A stretch of 52,155 nucleotides of DNA from an uncultured Gemmiger sp. Its GTDB lineage: Bacteria > Bacillota > Clostridia > Oscillospirales > Ruminococcaceae. Positions 33,986-40,799 of this stretch are shown here, piece by piece. A program made the translations under genes and the position numbers. The notes under the pieces were generated by a model that ran no database searches, was not told the origin of the DNA, and saw nothing but the letters and a program-made list of their open reading frames with translations. The stretch is from NCBI GenBank assembly GCA_944388135.1, contig CALXHP010000009.1, forward strand, positions 1 through 52,155, in the 5' to 3' direction. Position 1 is the first letter of the stretch, and each line of letters starts with the position of its first letter.

Positions 33986-34858
33986 TCAGCGGGGGCCGCC
34001 CAGGAAGAAGAGGGCGACGGTACCGGGGCCGCTGTGGGCACCGATGACCGGGCCGATGTCACCGATGCAGATCCGCTTGACGCCATAGGCCTTGATCTTG
34101 TCTGCCACGTACCGGCAATCCTCCAGACAGTCGCCGTGGCTCACAAAGACGGTCATCTCGCTGTAGTTCTTGTCGGCGCTGGCGGCAAAGTGCTTGACCA
34201 GGGCGTCCAGGCTGGCCCGGCGGCCGCGGACCTTCTCCATGGCGATCAGGTGGCCTTCGGGGTCCACATGAAGCACCGGCTTGATGCCCAGCAGGGTACC
34301 GGCCACGGCGGCGGCACCGCTCAGGCGGCCGCCCCGCTTCAGGAACATCAGGTCGTTGACGGTGAACCAGGCGCAGAACCGCTGGGTATTCTTCTGGGCA
34401 AAATCAATGAGCTCGTCCATGGTGGCGCCGTTTTTGCGCATCATGGCCAGGGTATAGGCAAACAACCCTTCGCCCATGCTGGCCTGCAGGCTGTCGATGC
34501 TGACCATCCGCCGGTCGGGGAACTTCTCCTGCAATTCCTCAATGGCGATCTTGCTGGCCTGGTAGGTGCCGGAAAGACCACTGGAAAAAGCAAGATACAG
34601 AATGTCCTTGCCCTGTTCCAGGAAGGGGGTGAAAGCGGCTTCATAGTCCGAGATGGCCACCTGGCTGGTGGTGGACATGCTGCCGTTGCGCAGCTTGTCG
34701 TAGAAAACCCCGGGGGTCATCTCCCGGTTGTCGGGATAGTTGCGGTAGCTCTGGCCGTCCAGAGTAAAGGTCATGGGCAAGATCTGTATATCCATCTCCT
34801 GCACGAGCTCAGGGGTTAGGTCGCAGGTCGATTCGCTGAACAGAACGTAGTTTTCCAT
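33986..34858 (-). CDS. DegV family fatty-acid-binding protein
   Basis: A 290-residue DegV protein. These bind a long-chain fatty acid and in Firmicutes such as Staphylococcus (FakB) present it to the FakA kinase for phospholipid synthesis. Blocks seen are LFSESTCDLTPEL, ILPMTFTLDGQSYRNY, STTSQVAISDYEAAF, LAFSSGLSGTYQAS and DLMFLKRGGRLSGAAAVAGTLLGIKPVLHV. The ATG at 34858 follows AAGGAG by 7 bases. Monocistronic. Confidence 0.94.
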   Translation of the reverse strand: MENYVLFSESTCDLTPELVQEMDIQILPMTFTLDGQSYRNYPDNREMTPGVFYDKLRNGSMSTTSQVAISDYEAAFTPFLEQGKDILYLAFSSGLSGTYQASKIAIEELQEKFPDRRMVSIDSLQASMGEGLFAYTLAMMRKNGATMDELIDFAQKNTQRFCAWFTVNDLMFLKRGGRLSGAAAVAGTLLGIKPVLHVDPEGHLIAMEKVRGRRASLDALVKHFAASADKNYSEMTVFVSHGDCLEDCRYVADKIKAYGVKRICIGDIGPVIGAHSGPGTVALFFLGGPR

Positions 34859-34881
34859 CACAAAACTCCTTCTTTTAGGCT

Positions 34882-34940
34882 GGCAGGTCGAAACCTGCCG
34901 CATATACTATCATAATACCGTGTTTGAGCGGCAAAATCAA
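34882..34940 (-). promoter_or_regulatory. degV promoter with UUCG hairpin in the leader
   Basis: On the minus strand TTGATT (34940-34935) and TATTAT (34917-34912) are 17 bases apart. The transcript begins almost at a perfect 7-bp hairpin, GGCAGGT-TTCG-ACCTGCC (34899-34882), with an ultrastable UUCG loop and no T run. It probably stabilises the 5' end of the mRNA. Confidence 0.65.
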
Positions 34941-34964
34941 TACTGTGCACCGCGGCAAATCCCG

Positions 34965-35003
34965 GTAAAAGAAAGACGCATACTCCACGGGGAGCATGCG
35001 TCT
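34965..35003 (-). terminator. Terminator of marR-yczE operon
   Basis: A 13-bp stem (34974-34986 with 34991-35003, one mismatch pair) is followed on the minus strand by TTCTTTTAC. It lies 7 bases after the YczE-like stop. Confidence 0.85.
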
Positions 35004-35009
35004 GCATTT

Positions 35010-35672
35010 TCAGTTCAGACAGGCTTTTTCAAAGGCTTCCATGGGTTTGAGCAGCAATTTGGTCAGCTGCCCCACCAGGATAGCCGCTGCCACCGTGCCC
35101 TCCCGCACACCGTCCAGGTGCCCCAGGAAAACAAAGGAGAGAATAATGGAAAGCGCCACCAGCGTCAGATCAAAGGTCATCTTCATGTTGCCGAACTTGA
35201 CGGGGGCTACCTGGCAGATGGCCAGTACAATACCTTCACCGGCTGTGACGATCAGCCGGGCCACCACTTCCATGCTGACACCCAGCGCCACCAGGAAGAT
35301 GCCCAGCAGGCAGATCAGCCATTGCTGCCAGTAGGTCTGAGGCACCAGACTCTGGATCAGCCAGGAGGCTACGTCGATGGTGGTGCCGAAAAGGATCGCC
35401 GCCGGCAGCTGCAAAAGCTGGAACCACTGGTACCGCCGGCGCAGAATGGCAATCTGGATGAGCACGAAAAGTGTGTTCATGATGATGGTGGTGGTGCCTA
35501 CGCTCAGGCCGGAAATGGCGCCTGTTACATAGGGTACGCTGGAAATGGGGGAGGTGCCCAGGGCCGCCGTGATGGAAAACGCCACGCCGAAGGCCATGGT
35601 GATCAGCCCCAGGCAGAGCATCACGATCCGCTTGCACAGAGAAACAGCAGAAAATTTACGGATTTCCGTCAT
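35010..35672 (-). CDS. YczE/YitT-like integral membrane protein (DUF6198 type)
   Basis: A 220-residue membrane protein with five to six hydrophobic helices. The N-terminal block GLITMAFGVAFSITAALGTSPISSVPYV is typical of the YczE/YyaS/YitT group, and ALGVSMEVVARLIVTAGEGIVLAI repeats the pattern. Transport substrate is unknown. The start overlaps the MarR gene stop by ATGA, so it is probably the regulated target, for instance an exporter induced by the MarR ligand (inference). Confidence 0.85.
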   Translation of the reverse strand: MTEIRKFSAVSLCKRIVMLCLGLITMAFGVAFSITAALGTSPISSVPYVTGAISGLSVGTTTIIMNTLFVLIQIAILRRRYQWFQLLQLPAAILFGTTIDVASWLIQSLVPQTYWQQWLICLLGIFLVALGVSMEVVARLIVTAGEGIVLAICQVAPVKFGNMKMTFDLTLVALSIILSFVFLGHLDGVREGTVAAAILVGQLTKLLLKPMEAFEKACLN

Positions 35673-36109
35673 ATTGATTCCTTCTCCTTTTTGGTATGGG
35701 TCTGCAAGCTTCCATACATCTTGCTCAACGATTCCTGCAGCGTCAGCACTTCCGCGGGGGTAAGGTCACGGGTGGATTCCTTCTCAAAATGCAGAAAGGT
35801 CTCTTCCACCCGGTCGGCGGCCTGACGGCCTTTGTCGGTCAGGGAGACATACAGGGAACGCCGGTTGCCGGCTTTCTGGCGGCGCAGGATCAGCCCGCTG
35901 TCCTCCATCCGCAGCAGAATACTGCCCACCGTGGCGGGTTCGATCTCGCAGTAGGCGGCCATGGTCTTTTGATCGGCCTCGCCGTACAGGCGCAGATATT
36001 CCAAAACCTTGGGCTGACCCGGCGTCAGGCCGATTTTGCCCATCTCGCTGACGATCCGCTTGTGGAACAGCGCATTGGTTTTCATCAAAAGATAGTGCAG
36101 GCTCTCCAT
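35669..36109 (-). CDS. MarR family transcriptional regulator
   Basis: A 146-residue winged-helix repressor. The recognition helix region is MAAYCEIEPATVGSILLRMEDSGLILR and the wing is RRQKAGNRRSLYVSLTDKGR. Amphipathic helices at both ends form the dimer interface. It heads a two-gene operon with the YczE-like protein. A perfect short palindrome sits just downstream of its predicted transcription start, as expected for autorepression. Confidence 0.93.
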   Translation of the reverse strand: MESLHYLLMKTNALFHKRIVSEMGKIGLTPGQPKVLEYLRLYGEADQKTMAAYCEIEPATVGSILLRMEDSGLILRRQKAGNRRSLYVSLTDKGRQAADRVEETFLHFEKESTRDLTPAEVLTLQESLSKMYGSLQTHTKKEKESI

Positions 36110-36126
36110 GGTGAGTCTCCTTATTG

Positions 36127-36179
36127 TAAGTGTACTTATGAAATCGACTCTATTGTACGCTGCAATGGAAAAATGTCAA
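36127..36179 (-). promoter_or_regulatory. marR promoter and candidate MarR operator
   Basis: On the minus strand TTGACA (36179-36174) and TACAAT (36157-36152) are 16 bases apart. The palindrome TAAGT-GT-ACTTA lies at 36127-36138, about +7 to +18 of the transcript, where a bound repressor would block the polymerase. Confidence 0.7.
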
Positions 36180-36211
36180 GAGCAAAAAGGAAAAATCTGT
36201 AGAAAATACAA

Positions 36212-36239
36212 AAAGACACCGCCGCAAGGCGATGTCTTT
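36212..36239 (-). terminator. Terminator of DUF2798 gene
   Basis: A 12-position stem (36212-36223 with 36228-36239, one mismatch) around GCAA ends in TCTTTTTG on the minus strand, 5 bases past the DUF2798 stop. Confidence 0.8.
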
Positions 36240-36244
36240 GTCCG

Positions 36245-36736
36245 TTAATGTTCGGCGTGCTCGCTGTGAGCGGCGGCAGAGGCGGCCAGCTGTTTGCGGA
36301 ACAGGTTGCGGAAGATCAGCCGGGTCAAAGGACCGGCAAACAGCAGCTGCCAGATCAGGGCCATGGGCATGTTCAGGCCCCAGGTCTGCACCCAGGTGCC
36401 GAAGCTGGGGGTTTTGAACAGCAGGGTGGCGATGAGGCTCATGGTGGGGCACATCAGGCAGACGATCATGGTGGAGATGGCGTAGGTGATGATCTGGGGA
36501 CGATCGGTGGGGCGAACGACGGTGAAGGCCAGTTTGGTGGCCAGTTTTTCCACAATGAAGAACTCCAGGATGGCGGCGATGGGGGCCATGATGGGCAGCT
36601 CATGCAGGGCCATGACGAAGGTGGCGTTGGTGACGCCGTTGGTGTTCAAGGCGACGTTGTAGCAGATCATGCCATAGACCATAATGAGGGCCATGATGAT
36701 GGTGTAGACGACATTCTGAAATTTGGTTTGGGGCAT
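36245..36736 (-). CDS. DUF2798 membrane protein
   Basis: A 163-residue membrane protein with two DUF2798-type repeats, each of two helices (QNVVYTIIMALIMVYGMICYN with LPIMAPIAAILEFFIVEKLA, and ITYAISTMIVCLMCPTMSLIA with MPMALIWQLLFAGPLTRLIF). The tail is basic and then His-rich (HSEHAEH). Function of the family is unknown. AAAGGAG precedes the start. It is expressed alone behind a leader that contains an intrinsic terminator, implying a conditional signal. Confidence 0.85.
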   Translation of the reverse strand: MPQTKFQNVVYTIIMALIMVYGMICYNVALNTNGVTNATFVMALHELPIMAPIAAILEFFIVEKLATKLAFTVVRPTDRPQIITYAISTMIVCLMCPTMSLIATLLFKTPSFGTWVQTWGLNMPMALIWQLLFAGPLTRLIFRNLFRKQLAASAAAHSEHAEH

Positions 36737-36773
36737 ACGTTCTCTTCTCCTTTATATACTTTCAATAACTCCT

Positions 36774-36846
36774 ATTACCGGGCACAAAAAAAGAAGCAGC
36801 AGACAACCTTTTGTCCGCTGCTTCTCTTCAGACGACTACCAGTAAT
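36774..36846 (-). promoter_or_regulatory. Terminator-bearing leader of DUF2798 gene (candidate riboregulator)
   Basis: In the minus-strand transcript AUUACUGG (36846-36839) can pair with CCGGUAAU (36781-36774), enclosing a strong hairpin (36824 to 36793, GAAGCAGC arms) that is directly followed by UUUUUUGUG. A terminator 50-60 nt before the start codon, inside the only leader, suggests regulated termination. The outer pairing could compete with or dock the terminator. I cannot match it to a known riboswitch class. Confidence 0.6.
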
Positions 36847-36853
36847 TAATAAT

Positions 36854-36883
36854 ATAATAGCATATTTTGCTTTGTAATGTCAA
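36854..36883 (-). promoter_or_regulatory. Promoter of DUF2798 gene
   Basis: On the minus strand TTGACA (36883-36878) and TATTAT (36859-36854) are 18 bases apart in AT-rich sequence. The start would be near 36847, right at the first base of the leader pairing element. Confidence 0.75.
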
Positions 36884-36909
36884 GAAAAAATCCTGTGTGC
36901 TGACGTGGC

Positions 36910-37275
36910 TCAGCGGCGACGTTTGCGGCCGCGGGGCAGAAGGGCAAAGAGCAGGCCGGCAATTCCCACCGCCGCGCCGATGCCGGCCACGATCAGCAGC
37001 CAATGGGGGGATGCTGCTTCTTCAGCGGCTGCAGGCTCGGGGGTAAGGGTCGGTACAGGTGTTTCTGCAGGCGCCGGGGTCGCCGTGGGGGTAGAAGAAG
37101 GCGTGGCCGTCGGCAGGGGCGTCGGGGTGGCCGTGGAGCCGCCGGCGGAACCGGAGGGCCGGGTACCGGTGGGGGCTTTGGTGGCTGTGGTGGCTGTGGG
37201 GGCTGCACCTTGCACGGTCTCCACCTGGGGGGCCGGTGTGGCGGTGGCGGTGGGAACCGGCGTGGCCTGCGGCTG
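36910..37275 (-). pseudogene. 3' remnant of a Thr/Pro-rich surface protein
   Basis: The minus frame reads 121 residues from just after a TAG at 37278-37276 to a TGA. It is a TPTPxPTATP-type stalk, then one transmembrane helix (WLLIVAGIGAAVGIAGLLFALL) and a basic stop-transfer tail RGRKRRR. This is the C-terminal anchor of a gut-Firmicutes surface protein, but no start, signal peptide or ligand domain precedes it. The upstream frame runs into the neighbouring terminator. A GTG at 37224 could in principle start a 104-residue protein, but it would lack a signal. I treat it as a truncated gene at the edge of the island. Confidence 0.6.
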
Positions 37276-37358
37276 CTATGTGGAGATGCGCGCCGCCCGC
37301 CTTGACATGCACTGCCCGCTGACCCGGGCGGTGTGGTGAGGCCAAAAGGAAAAACTGC

Positions 37359-37408
37359 AAAAAAGACGGAGATAATCGCATGGCGCGAGAGATTCTCCGT
37401 CTTTTTTT
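37359..37408. terminator. Bidirectional terminator at XRE gene end
   Basis: GACGGAGA (37365-37372) pairs with TCTCCGTC (37394-37401) around a 21-base loop, flanked by six A on the left and seven T on the right. It overlaps the XRE stop. Confidence 0.75.
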
Positions 37409-37748
37409 ATTTTTTACTTTTTGACAGCGTGTCGATCTCTGTTAAGATTCGATATAAACGCTCTTGCTCTGCCGGTGGGTATTGCCGTACCAGTTCATAG
37501 CAGCGATAGGCTGTGTTTGACAGGGGGGTGCTCGGCTCTATTCCCTCAAAAAAATCGGAGAAGGAGACGTGTAGGGCTGCTAGGATTTTGGCAAGGCTGT
37601 TGAGTGTTAAGTTCTTTTCACCGCGTTCAACTTGGCCGATGTAGACAGGATGCAATTCTGCCTTTTCGGCCAGTAGTTCTTGGGTGAATCCTTCCTGCTG
37701 GCGCAGGGACCGAATGCGCCGCCCGGTTTCCTGTGAGATATTGCTCAT
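37407..37748 (-). CDS. XRE family helix-turn-helix regulator
   Basis: A 113-residue protein with an N-terminal HTH_3 domain (TGRRIRSLRQQEGFTQELLAEKAELHPVYIGQVERGEKN, about 8-47) and a short C-terminal helical region that may dimerise. GGAGAGG precedes the ATG. The gene is visibly AT-richer than the flanking chromosome and is divergent from the two-TM coiled-coil gene, the layout of a mobile-element or phage-type regulator with its target. The 200-base gap between them (37749-37946) is AT-rich and has no obvious operator. Confidence 0.9.
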   Translation of the reverse strand: MSNISQETGRRIRSLRQQEGFTQELLAEKAELHPVYIGQVERGEKNLTLNSLAKILAALHVSFSDFFEGIEPSTPLSNTAYRCYELVRQYPPAEQERLYRILTEIDTLSKSKK

Positions 37749-37946
37749 GGTCTCGGCCTCTCCTTGCGATTAAAGGAATGCTCTTAAGAATAAGTCTATA
37801 GGTATATAAGAGAAAAATACATAGCCTATAAAGTTCGGCCAGGCAATATATTACAGCAAAATAAAGCCAATTGATTTTTATTTTCAAATAATCTATACTA
37901 TGAGTAGCGTAGGACGATTCACAACTGTTGCAGAAGGTGATGAGAA

Positions 37947-38873
37947 ATGGAATGTAAAGACTTGTTGGGGTATCTGACGACTGTTCTGGAACTGGAGAAG
38001 CAGTGCAGAACCATGCACACAGCGATTTTGAATTATGACGGATGGATTCGCAAACTTGAAGCGATCGAACGGCAGGCAGAAATCAGTAAGCCGGGAGACA
38101 AGCCAGTTTATGATTTTAAAGAATTTATAGGACTTTTCCTTATGAGTGGAGGAGGTTGCGGAATACTCGGAGCCCTCTTTGTCTTTAGCGCCAATTCTCT
38201 CAAGGGCCTTTTGTTTGGCTTGTTTGATTGGCTTTTTACACTTGTGAAGTGGAGTGGATATGCCATATGGATTTTCGGAGCTGTATTATGCATATGGAAC
38301 GTATTGGCGACAATTCAAGAATTTTTTGAGGCACGCAAAGATTTTGTAAAGAGACAGGAACAGTATAATATTGATGTTGCGAACCGTGCAGAAGCCATTA
38401 CTCAGGCCAGCAAAAAAAAGAAGAGCCTTCTGGCAGACAGGCAGATACTGTACAAACAATATGTCAGCTCCAAAAAGGCACTTAGCAATTATTATTCGCT
38501 CAACGTGATTTACCCGAGTTACCGCAGCATTGTGCCGGTAGCAATGTTCACACAATATATTCAGTCGAGGCGTTGCGACAAACTGGAGGGGGCGGAAGGC
38601 GCCTACAACAAATATGAATCAGAAATCAGGCAAAATATTATCATAGCGAAGCTGGATGTAATCATAGAAAAACTGGACCAGATTGCAACGTCACAATACG
38701 AATTGCAGCAAACCCTAATTGAATCAAACCGTCAAGTTCAAACTTTATGTCAAGCCGGCTTTCAGGCACAGGAACGGCATATGCGGGTGATTGAATACCA
38801 AAATCAGCAGTCGATTCAAGTGCAGCAGGCGATGGGCCAATATATGGTCTACAGGGATTTAATTCGGTCGTAA
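37947..38873 (+). CDS. Two-TM coiled-coil protein, unknown function
   Basis: A 308-residue protein not recognised as a named family. Residues 1-50 are helical. Two membrane segments lie at about 63-84 (FLMSGGGCGILGALFVF) and 101-121 (YAIWIFGAVLCIWNVLA). The remainder is a long, largely coiled-coil cytoplasmic region rich in Gln/Lys/Arg, with repeated QxxxL and IIEKLDQIATSQYELQQTL heptads. Base composition is AT-richer than the host genes. It is followed by a second, broken coiled-coil gene. Similar membrane-coiled-coil pairs occur in genomic islands with unknown, possibly defence-related roles. Nothing here proves that. Confidence 0.75.
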   Translation: MECKDLLGYLTTVLELEKQCRTMHTAILNYDGWIRKLEAIERQAEISKPGDKPVYDFKEFIGLFLMSGGGCGILGALFVFSANSLKGLLFGLFDWLFTLVKWSGYAIWIFGAVLCIWNVLATIQEFFEARKDFVKRQEQYNIDVANRAEAITQASKKKKSLLADRQILYKQYVSSKKALSNYYSLNVIYPSYRSIVPVAMFTQYIQSRRCDKLEGAEGAYNKYESEIRQNIIIAKLDVIIEKLDQIATSQYELQQTLIESNRQVQTLCQAGFQAQERHMRVIEYQNQQSIQVQQAMGQYMVYRDLIRS

Positions 38874-38898
38874 CACAAGGGCGTGTGAGGGATCACAT

Positions 38899-39498
38899 AT
38901 GGAGAAGGAAAACGAACTGCAATATCTGGAAATTCTGATGGAACTTTTTCGGCAACGGCGAGTGACCATGCTGGCCAGAAGGGAAAAGGAAAAGAGTGTT
39001 CAGAAGATGTACGAAAAATATATGACGTTTACAAGGCAGCAGCAAGCGGAATTGCAACAACTTTAATGGGAAATGGAACTGCTTTGGCAACGAAATGTGG
39101 AGAGCTGTAAGTGGCTGTATCGATATTTGCGTTTGGGCTACCTGTCGGTTGCTGCACAAAACCTGCCGTCTGTCGCAACTGTTTATACGCTGTTGCAGCA
39201 AGGCATATGCGACAATATACAGCAAGCCACACAAGTATATGAAGAAGCTGTAAAAAGGCAGTCAGCGGTAAGTCGGCTGGGTGATGCGATTCGTATGGCG
39301 GACCGGCTTCCTCCAATTCAAAGCGAGTTGCAGCATTTCTTCATTACGACAAGGCAGGAAGCCTTGCAGCTGGCGGAAAGCGATGCGGCGGCAACACAGA
39401 GAATAAACAGGTTGGAAAAATATCAAGCGAAGGCCATCCAAGCGTGTGAAACAGCACGGAAACGATATTCTGATTTTGAGAAAAAAGCGGAAAGATAA
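38899..39498 (+). pseudogene. Coiled-coil protein gene interrupted by a nonsense codon
   Basis: The frame from ATG 38899 (after GTGAGGG) reads 55 helical residues to a TAA at 39064-39066 and continues open in the same frame for 143 more codons to TAA 39498. The downstream ATG at 39073 lacks a ribosome site. Both parts are Gln/Arg/Glu-rich coiled coil (QQQAELQQL then WEMELLWQRNVESCKW) and read naturally as one protein of about 199 residues. The simplest explanation is a point nonsense mutation (for example CAA or GAA to TAA). Alternatively two short proteins are made. Function unknown; partner of the preceding gene by position. Confidence 0.65.
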
Positions 39499-39551
39499 GC
39501 AGACCAAATAAAAAGCAGGGCCCGTTGCAAAACACCAGCGAGCCAAAAGCA

Positions 39552-39600
39552 AAAAAGACAGGCAGTACATCCCCAAAGGGGATGTACTGCCTGTCTTTTT
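39552..39600. terminator. Long symmetrical terminator
   Basis: A perfect 23-bp stem (39552-39574 with 39578-39600) closes an AAA loop, with A and T runs forming the base, so it can stop transcription in both directions. It follows the broken coiled-coil gene. Confidence 0.9.
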
Positions 39601-39616
39601 GCTTTAGTCTTAGTGT

Positions 39617-39790
39617 GTGAAAACAAAAACAAAGCAAGACCAGTGTAGCGTATATGAGCGTCGAGGTCAACTGGTATTTTCACTGAATTACGAAATTTGT
39701 CTGCCAAAGAACGCACCTGTCCGGCTGGTAAGCGCGGTGTTGGAGGAGTTGGAGTACACAGAATTGTACCGCGCCTATTCTCCCTTAAAG
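39617..39790 (+). pseudogene. IS1182-like transposase N-terminal fragment
   Basis: From GTG 39617 about 57 residues resemble the start of IS1182-type transposases (LVFSLNYEICLPKNAPVRLV, then LEELEYTELYRAYS). Homology stops at about 39785, where the sequence changes to an unrelated ORF in another frame. The DDE catalytic core is missing, so the element is dead. No terminal inverted repeats are identifiable. Confidence 0.6.
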
Positions 39791-40197
39791 AGATTAAGTT
39801 TAATAGTAATGATGAAATAGAAGTTCCAATTAAGAATATTCCAGACAATCTAAAATATTTGAACGAAGTTGTGAAGTATATAGCTGAAGAGTTGGAGCTT
39901 GACTATAGTTTGTGTGATCATCAAAAATCTTTTGAAGAAGCATTTTTAGAAACACGCAGGCCAGTTAAAGAAGAGAAGAAACTATAGAATAAATTTCCTG
40001 ACTTGGTAAAAGAATGGGACTACGAAAAGAATGGGTTTATGAAGCCTGAGCAGTTTTAGTTTGGTTCGCACGTGAAGGTGTGGTGGAAGTGCAGTAAGTG
40101 TGGAGCGTCGTGGCAGGCCACAATAAACTGGAGGACAGGTTAGAATAATGATAACTGTCCAAAATGTGGAGGCGGCTGGACAAGGTAGACTGAATAA
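39791..40197 (+). pseudogene. Zinc-ribbon (DUF4379-type) ORF broken by four in-frame TAG codons
   Basis: One frame reads from KEIKFNSNDEIEVPIKNIP to a TAA at 40195-40197 with TAG at 39985, 40057, 40141 and 40186. Between them the sequence is a recognisable DUF4379-like zinc ribbon: FPDLVKEWDYEKNGFMKPEQF, VKVWWKCSKCGASWQATIN, NDNCPKCGGG. The four zinc cysteines are intact although the frame is interrupted. This is either a decayed gene or, less likely, an amber-recoded gene from a foreign element. There is no start codon of its own because the 5' end is replaced by the transposase fragment. Confidence 0.55.
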
Positions 40198-40224
40198 GAA
40201 CTAAATACACATAATTCAAATAGA

Positions 40225-40259
40225 AAGAGGCAGGACCCAATAAAAGGATCCTGCCTCTT
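40225..40259. terminator. Hairpin after the degenerate zinc-ribbon ORF
   Basis: AAGAGGCAGGA (40225-40235) pairs with TCCTGCCTCTT (40249-40259) around a 13-base loop. The T run is weak (TTGTGTTT). Either a modest terminator or an element end. From here to 40448 I see no gene; the stretch is AT-rich and featureless. Confidence 0.45.
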
Positions 40260-40448
40260 GTGTTTAGTATATCGAAATAGAAAGTCATTGAAAGGGTATC
40301 AAAACCTATTGGAACAAGAGTTTATTTTGGAATTTCGGACGAATTTCGTTGATTTTTAGAATTTTGAGCTGTTGTAATTCGTCCCTGGCGAAATGAATGG
40401 CTAGAAACTGGCTAGATAAATGAGAAGGCTGGTTAGATAATTCCGAAT

Positions 40449-40512
40449 AAAAAAATCTCCGAAATTCATCTTGGGACCATTTTTTAACGACCCAACGATA
40501 AATTTCGGAGAT
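40449..40512 (-). terminator. Terminator of tRNA-Asn
   Basis: Downstream of the tRNA on the minus strand ATCTCCGAAATT (40512-40501) pairs with AATTTCGGAGAT (40466-40455), with an inner TTGGG/CCCAA pairing, followed by TTTTTTTATT. The nested shape is unusual for a terminator, but the T run is strong. Confidence 0.65.
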
Positions 40513-40519
40513 ATTTTGT

Positions 40520-40596
40520 TGGCTGCCCCTCTCGGACTTGAACCGAGGACACCCTGATTAACAGTCAGGTGCTCTAACCGACTGAGCTAAGGGGCA
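40520..40596 (-). tRNA. tRNA-Asn (anticodon GUU)
   Basis: A complete 77-nt cloverleaf including encoded CCA. Acceptor TGCCCCT pairs with AGGGGCA, D-arm GCTC/GAGC, anticodon stem CCTGA/TCAGG with loop CTGTTAA (anticodon GTT), five-base variable loop GTGTC, and T-arm CTCGG-TTCAAGT-CCGAG. Its 3' end faces the AT-rich island, the classical orientation for tRNA-targeted integration. Confidence 0.97.
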
Positions 40597-40636
40597 ATAT
40601 GTTTTGTTGCTGTTCATTGGCCGAACCAGCTTCATT

Positions 40637-40665
40637 ATTATAGCAACCGTGTCTCGCTTTGTCAA
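40637..40665 (-). promoter_or_regulatory. Promoter of tRNA-Asn
   Basis: A perfect TTGACA (40665-40660) and TATAAT (40642-40637) with a 17-base spacer on the minus strand, about 35 bases before the mature tRNA 5' end. Confidence 0.9.
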
Positions 40666-40732
40666 CGCTTTCTTTGATTTTTTTCCGGATTTTTTTCGTC
40701 AAAGGCTGCTGCGGCCTTTCGGCAAAATCCGC

Positions 40733-40761
40733 TTGCGTTCCCCTGTGGGTTGCCTTATAAT
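40733..40761 (+). promoter_or_regulatory. Promoter of the FHA/VWA/ABC operon
   Basis: TTGCGT (40733-40738) and TATAAT (40756-40761) are 17 bases apart, about 40 bases before the first start codon at 40800. No other promoter is obvious until 46.7 kb, so the five genes are likely one transcript. Confidence 0.7.
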
Positions 40762-40799
40762 GAAATTACTTATAAAAATTTGTCGGGGGATTGCGGCTT

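Noticed and set aside
36905-37339. Plus-strand 144-codon frame rich in Gly and Val (GVGVAVG-like)
   Set aside because: It mirrors the TPTP stalk on the other strand. The minus reading has a real stop-transfer anchor and basic tail, so the plus frame is a shadow.
39541-40260. CRISPR array or repeat cluster in the AT-rich island
   Set aside because: The two strong hairpins here are single, different in sequence and not regularly spaced; there are no cas genes.
40455-40512. Terminal inverted repeats of an insertion sequence
   Set aside because: The 12-bp arms are only 34 bases apart and followed by a T run downstream of the tRNA, which fits a terminator better than element ends.
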